From the NCBI GenBank assembly GCA_024305405.1, contig JAKNDB010000013.1, positions 1 through 64,000 on the forward strand: 64,000 bases of DNA, read 5' to 3'. The position numbers were made by a program, and so were the translations under genes. A model generated the notes under the pieces. The model was not told the origin of the DNA. It was given only the letters and a program-made list of their open reading frames with translations, and did no database searches. Position 1 is the first letter of the stretch; each line of letters begins with the position of its first letter. The DNA comes from Dirofilaria immitis (taxonomy: Eukaryota; Nematoda; Chromadorea; Rhabditida; Onchocercidae). Below are positions 10,940 through 22,583 of this stretch, one piece after another.

Positions 10940-13900
10940 CTCGTCTAATCATATATATATACGATGAATTTGTCGTATATATTTGTCTAATCATAGATAC
11001 GCATTGTGACCCGTCTAATCATATATATATACGATGAATTTGTCGTATATATTTGTATAACTCATAGATACGGTTTATGACTCGTCTGTGTTTGTCTAAT
11101 CATAGATACGCATTGTGACCCGTCTAATCATATATATATACGATGAATTTGTCGTATATATTTGTATAACTCATAGATACGCATTGTGACCCGTCTAATC
11201 ATATATATATACGATGAATTTGTCGTATATATTTGTCTAATCATAGATACGCATTGTGACCCGTCTAATCATATATATATACGATGAATTTGTCGTATAT
11301 ATTTCTCCAATCACAGATACGGATTATGACTCGTCTCTGTTTGTCTAATCATAGGTATGCATTATGACCCGTCTAATCATAGATATATACGATGAATTTG
11401 TCGTATATATTTGTATAATTCATAGATACGCATTGTGACTCGTCTAATCATAGATATATACGATGAATTTGTCGTATATATTTGTATAATTCATAGATAC
11501 GCATTGTGACTCGTCTAATCATAGATATATACGATGAATTTGTCGTATATATTTGTATAACTCATAGATACGCATTGTGACCCGTCTAATCATATATATA
11601 TACGATGAATTTGTCGTATATATTTGTATAACTCATAGATACGCATTGTGACCCGTCTAATCATATATATATACGATGAATTTGTCGTATATATTTCTCC
11701 AATCACAGATACGGTTTATGACTCGTCTGTGTTTGTCTAATCATAGATACGCATTGTGACCCGTCTAATCATATATATATACGATGAATTTGTCGTATAT
11801 ATTTCTCCAATCACAGATACGGATTATGACTCGTCTGTGTTTGTCTAATCATAGATACGCATTGTGACCCGTCTAATCATATATATATACGATGAATTTG
11901 TCGTATATATTTGTATAACTCATAGATACGCATTGTGACCCGTCTAATCATATATATATACGATGAATTTGTCGTATATATTTGTATAACTCATAGATAC
12001 GCATTGTGACCCGTCTAATCATATATATATACGATGAATTTGTCGTATATATTTGTATAACTCATAGATACGCATTGTGACCCGTCTAATCATATATATA
12101 TACGATGAATTTGTCGTATATATTTCTCCAATCACAGATACGGATTATGACTCGTCTCTGTTTGTCTAATCATAGGTATGCATTATGACCCGTCTAATCA
12201 TAGATATATACGATGAATTTGTCGTATATATTTGTATAATTCATAGATACGCATTGTGACTCGTCTAATCATAGATATATACGATGAATTTGTCGTATAT
12301 ATTTGTATAATTCATAGATACGCATTGTGACCCGTCTAATCATATATATATACGATGAATTTGTCGTATATATTTGTATAATTCATAGATACGCATTGTG
12401 ACCCGTCTAATCATATATATATACGATGAATTTGTCGTATATATTTCTCCAATCACAGATACGGTTTATGACTCGTCTGTGTTTGTCTAATCATAGATAC
12501 GCATTGTGACCCGTCTAATCATATATATATACGATGAATTTGTCGTATATATTTGTATAACTCATAGATACGCATTGTGACCCGTCTAATCATATATATA
12601 TACGATGAATTTGTCGTATATATTTGTATAACTCATAGATACGCATTGTGACCCGTCTAATCATATATATATACGATGAATTTGTCGTATATATTTGTCT
12701 AATCATAGATACGCATTGTGACCCGTCTAATCATATATATATACGATGAATTTGTCGTATATATTTGTATAACTCATAGATACGCATTGTGACCCGTCTA
12801 ATCATATATATATACGATGAATTTGTCGTATATATTTGTATAACTCATAGATACGCATTGTGACCCGTCTAATCATATATATATACGATGAATTTGTCGT
12901 ATATATTTCTCCAATCACAGATACGGATTATGACTCGTCTCTGTTTGTCTAATCATAGGTATGCATTATGACCCGTCTAATCATAGATATATACGATGAA
13001 TTTGTCGTATATATTTGTATAATTCATAGATACGCATTGTGACTCGTCTAATCATAGATATATACGATGAATTTGTCGTATATATTTGTATAACTCATAG
13101 ATACGCATTGTGACCCGTCTAATCATAGATATATACGATGAATTTGTCGTATATATTTGTATAATTCATAGATACGCATTGTGACCCGTCTAATCATATA
13201 TATATACGATGAATTTGTCGTATATATTTCTCCAATCACAGATACGGTTTATGACTCGTCTGTGTTTGTCTAATCATAGATACGCATTGTGACCCGTCTA
13301 ATCATATATATATACGATGAATTTGTCGTATATATTTGTATATCTCATAGATACGCATTGTGACCCGTCTAATCATATATATATACGATGAATTTGTCGT
13401 ATATATTTGTATAACTCATAGATACGCATTGTGACCCGTCTAATCATATATATATACGATGAATTTGTCGTATATATTTCTCCAATCACAGATACGGTTT
13501 ATGACTCGTCTGTGTTTGTCTAATCATAGATACGCATTGTGACCCGTCTAATCATATATATATACGATGAATTTGTCGTATATATTTGTATAACTCATAG
13601 ATACGCATTGTGACCCGTCTAATCATATATATATACGATGAATTTGTCGTATATATTTCTCCAATTCATAGATACGCATTGTGACCCGTCTAATCATATA
13701 TATATACGATGAATTTGTCGTATATATTTGTATAACTCATAGATACGCATTGTGACCCGTCTAATCATATATATATACGATGAATCTGTCGTATATATTT
13801 CTCCAATCACAGATACGGTTTATGACTCGTCTGTGTTTGTCTAATCATAGATACGCATTGTGACCCGTCTAATCATATATATATACGATGAATTTGTCGT

Positions 13901-14345
13901 ATATATTTGTATAACTCATAGATACGGTTTATGACTCGTCTGTGTTTGTCTAATCATAGATACGCATTGTGACCCGTCTAATCATATATATATACGATGA
14001 ATTTGTCGTATATATTTGTATAACTCATAGATACGCATTGTGACCCGTCTAATCATATATATATACGATGAATTTGTCGTATATATTTGTATAACTCATA
14101 GATACGCATTGTGACCCGTCTAATCATATATATATACGATGAATTTGTCGTATATATTTGTATAACTCATAGATACGCATTGTGACCCGTCTAATCATAT
14201 ATATATACGATGAATTTGTCGTATATATTTCTCCAATCACAGATACGGTTTATGACTCGTCTGTGTTTGTCTAATCATAGATACGCATTGTGACCCGTCT
14301 AATCATATATATATACGATGAATTTGTCGTATATATTTGTCTAAT
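10940..14345 (+). repeat. 71-bp palindromic satellite array with higher-order structure
   Basis: About 3.4 kb of tandem monomers, the commonest being 71 bp: GACCCGTCTAATCATATAT, then ATACGATGAATTTGTCGTAT, then ATTTGTATAACTCATAGA, then TACGCATTGT. Each monomer holds an inverted repeat (ATATATACGA / TCGTATATAT, 8-nt loop). Variant monomers (TCTCCAATCACAGATACGG plus an extra GTCTGTGTTTGTCTAATC) are interspersed in a pattern. One variant, with CGTCTCTGTTTGTC and CATAGGTATGC, recurs at 11304, 12125 and 12908, giving a higher-order period near 0.8 kb. The array has no coding content. Confidence 0.96.
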
Positions 14346-15073
14346 TAATCATAGATATTCATTTTTTCGATTTTAAATACCGTTATTTGGTCTGCTTTTA
14401 TGGATATACATTGCTCAATTTGGAGAGTGAGCGATGAGCACACTCTACCTAACATATTATTACTTCATCGCTCTCTATCAACGTTATAGTATTTTTTATA
14501 TTTTTTATTCTTTTGTAAAGATAGTTTTAATCAAAAATATATGATTTAAATGTTATGTAATAAGGATTTAATGATATATATAATAAATATTATTTATATT
14601 TTCAAATGAAAATTTTTTCCTAAAAAAATACTTTATAGTATATATAAAAATTATGATATTTGAATATATAATATACGTAGAGAAAATATTTGATAGTATC
14701 TGTAAAAATAACAATATTTAAAAGTATATATAAGGAAAAATAAAAGTATATATAAGGAAAAATGTATGTATATAGAGAGAGAAAATATTTTTAATATAAA
14801 TGAAAATATACCCATATTTCTTGTATACTAAAAATTTAACATATTTTCTTTTATAATATGAAACAAAAATATTACATATATCTTATATATTAGAAAATAA
14901 AAATTTTACATATTTTCTTATATGCCAGAAAATAAAAATTGAAAATATGTAATATTTTCTTAAGGACTAGAAAATAAAAATTTTTAATGTTTTCTTATAT
15001 GCTGCAACAATAAAAATGTTACATATTTTCTTACATACTATAAAATAAAAATATTGCATATTTTCTTATATAC
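14346..15073 (+). repeat. Right inverted arm and tandem array
   Basis: A diverged terminal monomer is followed by GGAGAGTGAGCGATGAGCAC at about 14422, then the spacer, then from about 14820 the CTTATATAC tandem array. The array stops exactly at the first base of LTR-A. The layout parallels 213-1098. Confidence 0.85.
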
Positions 15074-15510
15074 TGTCGAGAATTTTCTCGAAACTAGTTT
15101 TTAATTATAAATATTTCTAAATTCTTATTTTCCTACGAATCATTCATTGCTTATAAAATGTAAACCATTCTCATGGCGCCGTTTCTGGCAGATGTTCTCA
15201 TTCCGTAAAGAAGTTGTCTCATGTCTGAATATGTCTATCCTTGTAAATCTCCTCCTTACAAAATCTTTTATATAATGGACCACGACTTTGTAGCGGATCA
15301 GTTTTTTTTATTTTTGCTTTGGTGTTTACACAGTTTTCTACAGTTTTACCAAGGTCAAGTTCTCGTTTTCTTTAAAATTAATTGTTATTACATTCTTCTT
15401 GTGCTAAAACCTTACAAATCCTGAATTCGCCCACAATGAACCCTTCTCCACCAAATTGCAACTTCCACCAAATTCAAACTCAGTTCAGTCTAATCAAAAA
15501 GTTAACAACA
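15074..15510 (+). mobile_element. LTR-A (plus-strand Pao/BEL-type element)
   Basis: The LTR starts TGTCGAGAATTTTCTCGA and ends GTTAACAACA, 437 bp. It matches the minus-strand copy at 2843-3269. A primer-binding site and gag follow. No matching 3' LTR is found downstream, because the element is cut off by the 28S fragment at about 16165. An open frame of 67 codons inside the LTR (15221-15424) is not a gene. Confidence 0.88.
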
Positions 15511-15519
15511 AAATAAAAT

Positions 15520-15537
15520 TGGTGCCACGAGCCAGGA
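15520..15537 (+). other. Primer-binding site
   Basis: TGGTGCCACGAGCCAGGA lies 9 bp after LTR-A and directly before the gag ATG. It is TGG-initiated, as expected for pairing with a tRNA 3' CCA end. Confidence 0.75.
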
Positions 15538-16164
15538 ATGTCAGCTGTAATAGTTAAAGCTGCTCAACCGGTGAAAGAAAAGGTGTTAAGTCTTCTGGAA
15601 GAAATCAAAAAATGAATTTGGAGAAAATGGATCCAATGATGACTGTAGAAGAAATCCAAGAGCAACACGAAACAAGAAAACGAATCATCGAGGAGAAAAT
15701 GATGCGCCTCGAACCATATCTGGAATCTCTCGAAACGACCAATGAAGAGTGGAAGCAGTATATTCAACAGATTTCCTCCCCGCAAAAAGGCGAGAGGAAG
15801 AAGAAAAATACGCACAAATGGTGGACGATGAAACAGTTATTTTAAGATTAATTAGTGATAGTAAAGATGTAATAATTACTCTTAAATTGTATGAAGAAGA
15901 TTCGGAGTTAATACTCCAACACTTGGAAAAAGCGCTAAAAAGGAGTACTGACTCAACAGAACGAAACGATACAATCAACAAATCACACAACATTGAATTT
16001 GCCCCAGTTACCGTTACCAATATTTGACGGTAACCCAAAGTTATGGAGAGGAATTTTGGAGTAGATTTGATGCTGCAATACATCTCCAAAACATCCCAGA
16101 TATCCAAAAATTAAATTATCTCATTGCTTGTTTGAAAGGTGATGCCTTACAAGCTGTAAGGGAT
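15538..16164 (+). pseudogene. Pao/BEL gag pseudogene, truncated by 28S sequence
   Basis: A gag-like sequence starts at ATG 15538 (MSAVIVKAAQPVKEKVL). After a frame change at about 15612 it continues with NLEKMDPMMTVEEIQEQ and a charged coiled-coil-like stretch, shifts again near 15775-15790 (EEEEKYAQMVDDETV) and once more near 15995 (LPQLPLPIFDG). It ends in the DUF1759 core (NIPDIQKLNYLIACLKG) at GCTGTAAGGGAT. The next base starts 28S rRNA. The minus-strand copy shows that the family normally continues for at least 80 more bases of gag here. With at least three frame breaks and no pol, it is dead. Confidence 0.85.
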
Positions 16165-16494
16165 CATCTATCTGACCCGTCTTGAAACACGGACCAAGGA
16201 GTCTAGCATATACGCAAGTTATTGGGTAGTAAACCTAATTAATTAAAAAGCATAATGAAAGTAAAGATTATTCTAAATATAATTGATATGTGATCTATAT
16301 ACATACATATATGATGTATATAGCGTAACATAACCCCGTTCATATTGTTTTATTACAATAGGGCGGAGGTAGAGCGTATATGCTGGGACCCGAAAGATGG
16401 TGAACTATACCTGAGCAGGATGAAGCCAGAGGAAACTCTGGTGGAAGTCCGAAGCGATTCTGACGTGCAAATCAATCGTCTGATTTGGCATAGG
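16165..16494 (+). rRNA. 28S rRNA internal fragment
   Basis: CATCTATCTGACCCGTCTTG followed by AAACACGGACCAAGGAGTCT, a variable stretch, then GCTGGGACCCGAAAGATGG, GAAACTCTGGTGGAAGTCCG and GACGTGCAAATCAATCGTC are hallmark large-subunit rRNA sequences from the 5' half of the molecule. Homology ends near TTGGCATAGGA. The fragment is fused at its 5' side to retroelement gag. It lies on the same strand as the 9.3 kb fragment but downstream of it, the reverse of their order in a normal gene. The 64-codon open frame across 16345-16539 is a shadow. Confidence 0.95.
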
Positions 16495-19400
16495 ATATCA
16501 TTCATTCATCTATTTGTAACAAATATTTCATTGAAATAATTTAAAATTTATTTGAATTAATATGACGAAATTAATTGAAAGCAAATAAAATATTTTTCAA
16601 TTATAAATTACTAAATTTATAAAATAAATTCTTATTATAATAAGTAAGTGTTCAATTGAAATGTTTTATTTTCCAAAAAAAAGTGCAATTTTGCATAATT
16701 GAAATTTGAACATTCTTTTTTGATTTTTAGAAATAACTTTTGCTGCAAGGTGATTTATTTATTTATTATGCTGGTAAAAAAATTAATTCATTTGCTATGC
16801 ATTTATTTATTTTGCAATGCTAAAATTGACTTTATAAAAATAATGTCATTTTGAATCAATGACTTTGAATGAACAGAAAAAAGTTTAAAAGTTTTTTATC
16901 AAGAGTATTGCTCAAGTAGCATTTGATTGTTTAGACGAAATGTGAAGTGCTAATTAATCGAAATGAAATTAAAAAACTATAATGGAGCAAGAAAAAAATT
17001 TTCTTTTTTTTGAGATAGATCTGAGAATATCAAATATGATCGAATAAATAGTATTGCATATATATATATATGTTCATCAAATATGACAAACGTCAAAAAA
17101 TGTTAGCTTGAACTTACTTTTATTGAATATTTAAAATAAAGTTATTAAAAATAAATTTTAAAAAATGAAATAAACTTGACACAAATATCCAAAAAAGAAG
17201 GTTTAAACAATTTCAGCGACGTGACCGATGCAAATCTTTACAAAATTTCATTCATTTCCAAATTTTAAAAACGAAAAAAAAGCATTAATATTTATAAACG
17301 GAAATATTACTTGACTTTTTTCATTGCAAAGATTTTTACACATACTTAATGCTTAGCAACTGGAAAAATGATAATTCTTTGTTTTATTTCAAAAAATTTT
17401 TAATTTAAAAATTTTCTTTCAAATTTGAATTGAAATTTTGCATAATTTTAAAATTTCAAACTTCTTTTTCTCTTGCAATGAAAATAGTTTAATTTTAAAA
17501 AATTATAATTCTCCTTTTCTATTTTATTTATATATTTTTCACTAATTAAATTATGTATTAATAAGATGAAGTAATTGCTTTTCGTATTGAAATTAATATT
17601 AACTTTCCAATTTAATTTTATTAATTTCTATATGATAATAATAATTATAAATGCAAATTGAAATTAATCTATCGTACATATCAATTGATAATTTATAAAT
17701 TAAAAACAAGTGATATAGAATTAATATTTATTTAATAAGGGTATTTAATTTAGTATCGATTAGATTTTTGTTAATTACTTTGAAAGGAGATTTCAAAATG
17801 ATTTATAATTTATAAAATATCTATCCAAAATGGGCGCAAATGATTAGATCAATTGTAATTTATGAAAATGATTTTAAAATGATCGTATTTAATAATTGTC
17901 GATTATTTAATACTAAATGTTTAATTTAAAATTTATCAAATTTATTGTATAGTTTGAAAAGATTTTGATTTTCATTTATTTTGTTTATTTGTTAATTGCT
18001 TAATGTGAAATATTAAATATTTGAATTAAAAATTTATGGAATTCTCAATTATTATAATTTTTTTTGTTATTATTTCAAAAACGATTGCGAAAGATGATAA
18101 GCAGATAGGAAAAAAGTTCGTTAACTTATTTAAAATTAAATATTTAATTTAAAAAAATTGTTTCTCTCAAAAAAATGACAAATGATTGGAAAAGAGAAAA
18201 AGAACGAAAAAAGATATGAATGAAAAAGTTTGGATAAAATATAATCATGACAGATAATTAGGAGAAGGATAAAAGTGATTGTTTCGTTCCCAGCGGAATA
18301 ATAAAGCAAAAACTTTCAAAAGTTTTGTTTATATTCTTTATGCAAATAGTAAAATAACTTAAAATCATCGATATTTATAATGAAACCAATCATTTTCCTT
18401 TTTTTTTTGTTTACAAATAACAATTTAAAATATTTTTGTTTTATTATGTTTTGAAATAATTTTAAAAAATTTTGTTTATAAACAATTGCATTGGAATGTG
18501 AAAAATTTATCAAATTAATAAATTTTATTATCATATTATTATATTAACAATTGTGATATTAGTTTCAATTATTTAATTTCACTATTTTCATTTTCTCATT
18601 GATAATTTCGAGAAAATTTTTCACGAAGTTTTTTCGTTTTTATTTTTAAAATATTATTTATTTGCATAATTTGAAAAATGATCAAAATGATATATGTTTG
18701 GGTAATTTATCGAAACAGTATTCAATCATTTATTTTGAATTTTATCTACAATTATTTTAAAATATTTTTGTTTTTGCTTTTATTTTGGTAAATATTTTAA
18801 AATGTAAGCACAATAAAAAACTTTTTTAAGAGAAATTATTGCAAAGTAATCAATTATATGATATGTTGAATGAATTATGAAACTATGCTAAATGTTGCGT
18901 AGGAAATTTTATCGATTTCGTATTTTCGATTCAATTTTAATTTTATATCATCTATTTTATTAAATGAACTTTATTAAATTTTTTCTTCTATATCAAATTT
19001 AATAACGCAAAATATAAAAAATTAAATTCAATTTTGTTAGGCTTAGTAGAATATTCATTCATTTATTTAATACATCTGTTCATTATATGTATATATATAT
19101 ATATTTTTATTTTTCTGTGTATTTTTAATTCCATATATTGAAATACTTATAAACTAGATTGGATAATATTAATTACTAAAATTGTATATTCCATGGATAG
19201 TCAGATTTATGCCAATTATAGGATTTATGGAAAAATTAATCGCTGATCAATTATCATTGATCTAATATAAATACCAGAATATCATCACAATAAGATAAGA
19301 GAAGAAATGTTATTGCTAATGATTTAAATTTTATTTCCCATGAATTTATCATACCTGTACAGTAGTAATCAATTGAACGTTATTATTTTATAAGTTCGTA

Positions 19401-22400
19401 TCTCAAATTTATGTTTGTTATCATTTAATCGTATTCTTATAAATTTTCATCACAAATCTTAAACCAAATTTATAATTTTTATCTTTTTTTAAAAATTTCC
19501 CATAGATAATATTAATTTTTTTTCATATTTTTCCAAAAATTCAATAATTTTATTTGAAGAAATTTAAAATTTTATCAAAGAAAAAATGAAAAGAAAAGAA
19601 AGCGCAAAAATTTTTATTATAAAATCATCATATAAAATTAAAAATTATAAAGAAGAAAAAGAATTATTATTATTTCACGTCTTTTTTTTCTTTTTCTTTT
19701 TATGAAATTGAATTTAGAAGGGAAAAAGGAAGACGAAATGATAAAATGGAAAAATTAATTGTTATTTTGAATAAGCAACGGATAAAATGAAGAAAATTGA
19801 TTTTATATTGGGAAAAATCAAGAAGCGTATAAAATTTAAAAATGCAATAGAATAGAATTATATAATCTTCAAGATATTTGTTTAAGATAATATGCCATGG
19901 TTGAGAAAGATAACAACAATTTCCCGTAGGCCTAGCCAAATGATAAATGTCCCATATAATAAGCATAATTTTATCGTTTAAACAACTGCTCCTCTTCTGA
20001 TTTCTCATTTTTTCTCTCCCTCTCTTCTTCTTCTGAAATATATACGAATATATTCTGGATAGCTTTCTTCAATAAAATATTCAAAATAATTTTTGAGGAA
20101 TATAACATGATAGCATGGGAATGTCAAGAACAAAAATTTCTTTAGAAATATTCAGGATAGCTCCTCTTCGAGAATATACAGAATAACTTTTTCGAGAATA
20201 TTTAAATAGTTTTCGTTAAAAATTTTCATTAAATATATTTTAGATAATCATTGTCAAGAATATTTGGGATAGTTTTTTTTCTAAAATATTCTAGATACAA
20301 AAATGTTCAGATGAGCTTTCCTCGAGAATATTGGGAATAATTTTCCTAAAAATTATTCAAGATGATTTTGTCAGGATATTCCGCATAATTTTTATTAAAA
20401 ATATTTTTCAAGAATATTCGAAGTAGCTTTCTCCAGAAAAATAAATATTTCTAATAATTATTTCATAGAAATATTCAGGTTATCCTCAATACGAATTTTT
20501 GGATAATTTTTTAAAGAATATTTATAATAATTAATTACTTAATAACTTTTTTTATAAATGTTTGCAATAATTTATTTTTTATTCAAACTTTTATGTCAAA
20601 ACAGTTAATTTTTCTCAGCTATTTAAAAAAATCAAATATTGCTTAAGTTAAATACTACTTATTTTCTATTATTTATCTACCACATCATATATTGTCAGAT
20701 ATAAATTTTTCCTTTTCTTTTTTTTCCATCTTTAGCAGAAAATGAATGATTGATAATCAAAAAATAGAAATGATTACTTCAACTAATATTGACGTAATCG
20801 TTTATATTGTTTTGCTTAAGATGAAGTGCAAAATTCAATTACATACCATACTTATCATTTCTTTTTCTCTCTTCAATTTACATAAAATCCTTTTCAGTTT
20901 TACAACTTACATCCATCTATTATGTTTATTAGCTATTTCCAATGCTTTCTTTATCATTTCTATTCATTTCCTATTTCTACTACTATTTTCTTTGTTTTCT
21001 TTTCCAATTACTACTTATCAAGTTGCTAATTTAAAAGGTTAAAAACTAGCGAATATATTCCAAAAATAAAACGAATAAATAAATTATTACAAAGAAATAA
21101 AAATTTGCTTTTCTTCCTCTCCTTTTTTGATATTAAAATTTTAAATTAATTTAGTTTTGAAAATGTATTCAAATAATTGAAGAAGAAAATCTGTCAACAC
21201 TTTCATGATAAATATTTTATTATTAAAAATTTTCAAAAATAAAATTTCTGTGAATAAAGAATTTTGCAAAAATAAATTCTAATTTTAAAACAATATTTTT
21301 ATTTTAAAACAAAGCTAGCGTATCATCTATTTTTGATTGCTTTTTATTTTTGTTTTTTTCATGATAAACGTTTTTACGCAATATTTTGAAATATGATCAC
21401 TCATCTGGAGCGATTGGCAAGCTTACTTTTTAGCTACAATTTTTTCAACCGATCATTACTCGATAAGAATTTATATAGGATAAAGAAAAAATAAAAAAAT
21501 TCGATATTAATTTCTCGATATCGATCTTTTATTATTATTAAATTTATTTTTTTTCTATTTATTTTGCTCATTTTTCTTTTTGCATATAAATTTTAAATGA
21601 TTATTTCTGCTAGTATCAAATACATGTTTTTCTTTTCTTTTACGCAAAGTTAATTTTAAATTTCTACATTTAAACGCATATATATCTTTCTTAAAAACGA
21701 TTAGTCATATGTGAAGTTCCTTGCAATTCTCGACTCATAAAAAGGAAAAGTAGAAAAAAGAAATCGGAAGAGTGGGATGGATAAATGCATCGTTGTATTT
21801 CTTAAATTGACAGACCTTCATAATGCACACAAAAAAACCATCGATGAACAAATGCGAAATATTTAAGTGTGCCTTAGTTGCTAGGCTTGACATCATTTGA
21901 AATCCTATAGGCTTGTCCTTTAGAGTTAATAGACAAGAAGTAAATATTCGTAATTTTTGAAAGAATTTTTAAACTTTCTTTTTCTTCTTTTCTAATGAAT
22001 CAAATTCTAATGAATTAAATTACCATTTCAATTTGCATATTATAATTTTACTGATGCATATATTTCATATATTTAATTTGATATTTGTTTATTTTTTATA
22101 ATAAAATTTTGTTGTCTGATGTCAATTTATGATAACACAAGTGCATAAATAATCAAATTTGATATCATAATTTGATAAGATTAAATATCATCCTATATTT
22201 ATTATGTGATGATATATATCTATATATATATATTTCGATTTTCAGGGTAAAAATATTTTCAAATATACAACGAAATTATGGGTCTTCAAATGTTTCAACT
22301 GCATAATAAGGTTTTTTGTTTTTAATTTACAATTGAACAAATTTTAATATTATATTTTGAATATCCGAAAAAATATCATATTTATTATATATATATTTTA

Positions 22401-22583
22401 TTATATTTTGAATATCCGAAAAAAATCAAATAAATACTATATCAATTTGAAAAGGAAAAAATCAAATTTCAAATTGGTTAAAATTTTAAATTAAATAAAC
22501 TTAAATGGAATCCAAAGAAGAAGGAATGATAAATTTAAAATAAAATTTATTTTATTCTAATTTCTCGTTCTTTTTTATGATAG
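16495..22583. other. Gene-free AT-rich stretch with one degenerate tandem repeat
   Basis: I see no supported gene. Short open frames (18316-18534, 19700-20008, 20746-21042) are A/T-rich, lack motifs and are not backed by splice structure. Around 20040-20540 a loose 30-40 bp motif (TCGAGAATATTCRGGATAGC-like) recurs about a dozen times and is an old tandem repeat. Upstream exons of the K2P gene may lie in the last kilobase, but I could not place one in frame. Confidence 0.55.

Noticed and set aside
10940..14345. Regularly spaced palindromic repeats resembling a CRISPR array
   Set aside because: Monomers are contiguous with no unique spacers, in a eukaryotic genome with introns; it is a satellite.
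16345..16539. 64-codon plus-strand frame
   Set aside because: It is a shadow of the second 28S fragment.
18690..18715. TTTGGGTAATTTATC, partly like reverse SL1
   Set aside because: Only about ten bases match and the surroundings are unrelated to the SL1 repeat.
22231..22312. Possible 5' exon of the K2P gene after GATTTTCAG
   Set aside because: No reading frame through it joins in frame to the exon at 22584 without a stop.
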